Below, in pieces: positions 16,386 through 17,505 of a DNA stretch of 17,505 nucleotides (position 1 is its first letter; each line of letters starts with the position of its first letter). Source of the DNA: Gammaproteobacteria bacterium (GTDB lineage: Bacteria; Pseudomonadota; Gammaproteobacteria; Steroidobacterales; Steroidobacteraceae). Both the position numbers and the translations under genes were made by a program. The notes beneath the pieces were generated by a model. It saw only the letters and a list, made by a program, of their open reading frames with translations. It did not search any database and had not been told where the DNA came from. The stretch is from NCBI GenBank assembly GCA_005877965.1, contig VBNP01000091.1, positions 1-17,505 on the forward strand. Direction: 5' to 3'.

Positions 16386-17505
16386 TCAGTGGAACCACAG
16401 TGCCACGCCGTCCACGGCGCGCGTCCACAGCCCGCCCTGTGCGACCGGCGCAAGCGGCGTGAGGGGTGCGCGCGCGATCACCTCGCCCGAGGCATCCGCC
16501 ACGGTCAACTCGCCGACGGGCTGGCCGGGGGCGAGCGGCGCGATCAGCGGCTCGCCGCTCAAGCGCGCGCTGGTGCGCAGCGCCGCGCCCTGTCCGCGGC
16601 CCACGGTCGCGTAGACATCGTACGGCACGCCGACCGGGGCGAACTCGGTCGCAGACTTGTAGACGCGCGGCTTCAGCACCGTCTCGCGCGCCGCCTTGAC
16701 GCGGATGGTCTCGAAGAAGGTGTAGCCGTAGTTCAGCAACGCGGCGCTGGCATCCTCGCGCGCCCTGACGCTCGGGGCACCCAGAACTACCGACACCAGC
16801 CGCATGCCGTTACGGTTGGCGGAGGTCGCGAGGCAGAAGCCGGCGCTGTCGGTGTGCCCGGTCTTGAGCCCGTCGACCGACGGATCCTTGCCGAGCAGGC
16901 CGTTGCGGTTGTCCTGGCGTATGTTGTTCCACATGAATTCACGCAGGCCGAACAGCGGATAGAACTGCGGAAACTCGCGGATGAGGGCATCGGCGAGCGC
17001 CACCGTGTCGCGTGCCGTGGTGTAGTGACTGGGCGAGGGCAGGCCGTCGGCGTTCTCGAAGTTGCTCGATTTCATGCCGAGGCGCCGCGCGTACTCGTTC
17101 ATCATCTGCGCGAATGCCGCTTCCGTGCCGCCGACCTTCTCGGCGAGCGCGATGCTGGCGTCGTTCCCCGACTGTACGATCATGCCCTTGATGAGAATGT
17201 CGACCGGGATCTGCGTGCCGACCTGCACGAAGCTGCGCGAGCCCCCCGTGCGCCAGGCGTGCTCGCTGATGGTGACCATGTCGGTGAGCTTCAGCCTGCC
17301 TTCCGCGAGCGCCTTGAACACCACGTACGCGGTCATCAGCTTGGTGAGGCTCGCAGGCTCCGAGCGCTCGTCGGCGTGACGCTCGCCCAGCACGCGGCCG
17401 CTGAAGTGATCGACCAGCAGATAGGAGCGCGCGTTGACCTCGGGGGGTTTGGGTATCGGGGCCGCGGCCCGCGCGGGCAGGGTCGCGGTGGCGAACGCCA
17501 GCGCG
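16386..17505 (-). CDS. dacA: D-alanyl-D-alanine carboxypeptidase, PBP5 family (5' end outside window)
   Basis: DacA removes the terminal D-alanine from peptidoglycan pentapeptides in the periplasm. The frame runs off the right edge; what remains begins inside the signal peptide (ALAFATATLPARAAA). Visible penicillin-binding motifs are the catalytic SLTK at about 17340-17351, SGN at about 17163-17171, and KTG (in DGLKTGHT) at about 16857-16865. The mature start PPEVNARSYLLVDHFSGRVL is typical of PBP5/6. After the catalytic domain comes the small beta-rich C-terminal domain and an end of WTRAVDGVALWFH, resembling the amphipathic membrane anchor of PBP5. Only the start codon and the first part of the signal peptide are missing. 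Among PBP5, PBP6 and DacC I cannot choose; dacA is the generic symbol. Confidence 0.95.
   Translation of the reverse strand, partial: ALAFATATLPARAAAPIPKPPEVNARSYLLVDHFSGRVLGERHADERSEPASLTKLMTAYVVFKALAEGRLKLTDMVTISEHAWRTGGSRSFVQVGTQIPVDILIKGMIVQSGNDASIALAEKVGGTEAAFAQMMNEYARRLGMKSSNFENADGLPSPSHYTTARDTVALADALIREFPQFYPLFGLREFMWNNIRQDNRNGLLGKDPSVDGLKTGHTDSAGFCLATSANRNGMRLVSVVLGAPSVRAREDASAALLNYGYTFFETIRVKAARETVLKPRVYKSATEFAPVGVPYDVYATVGRGQGAALRTSARLSGEPLIAPLAPGQPVGELTVADASGEVIARAPLTPLAPVAQGGLWTRAVDGVALWFH

Overview
The window reads as chromosomal DNA of a high-GC gammaproteobacterium. The evidence is the lptD-surA-pdxA gene order, the AmgK/MurU cell-wall recycling pair beside lptD, a PBP5-type dacA, and a Sbp/CysT/CysW/CysA-type sulfate importer. 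I cannot place the genus. All fifteen genes I support are intact inside the window except pdxA (cut by the left edge) and dacA (cut by the right edge). I see no tRNA, rRNA, insertion sequence, CRISPR array or phage gene. No gene-free stretch exceeds about 110 bases.

Layout, left to right. (1) Positions 1-4584, minus strand: lptD, surA, pdxA, covering LPS export to the outer membrane, outer-membrane protein folding in the periplasm, and pyridoxal phosphate synthesis. (2) Positions 4635-8063, plus strand: amgK, murU, lipA, lipB. Each of the three junctions is a 4-base ATGA stop/start overlap, so sugar salvage from peptidoglycan is co-translated with lipoate synthesis. (3) Positions 8107-15393: a sulfate-uptake locus in convergent halves. 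sbp (plus strand) encodes a predicted lipoprotein binding component. Facing it is a minus-strand operon cysA-cysT-cysW-histidine kinase-response regulator, with overlaps or a 5-base gap at every junction. The two halves end 16 bases apart. (4) Positions 15501-17505, minus strand: dacA then a D-amino-acid transaminase gene (dat), a likely pair that trims D-alanine from peptidoglycan and then metabolises it.

The main discovery candidate is region 3. It looks like a self-contained sulfate-uptake regulon with its own two-component system. The two transcription units start from promoters with the same design: tandem 7-base boxes of consensus TNACC(T/G)(G/C) at exactly 11-base pitch (two at sbp, three at cysA), then ACTGAC as -35 at the same offset, a 17- or 18-base spacer, then GCTAGCAT carrying the -10, then a start codon whose first base is the seventh after the -10. 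Tandem boxes at 11-base pitch are the known operator layout of OmpR/PhoB-family regulators, and the operon encodes exactly one such regulator. That this regulator binds the boxes is inference. The CysA protein carries an extra C-terminal part of about 220 residues, ending in a universal-stress-protein-like fold, and the kinase PAS domain has a three-cysteine cluster. Both are plausible sensing additions.

Starts were set by overlap and family length rather than by the longest open frame. For murU, lipA, lipB, cysT, cysW, the kinase and the regulator the longest frame runs into the upstream gene and was trimmed.
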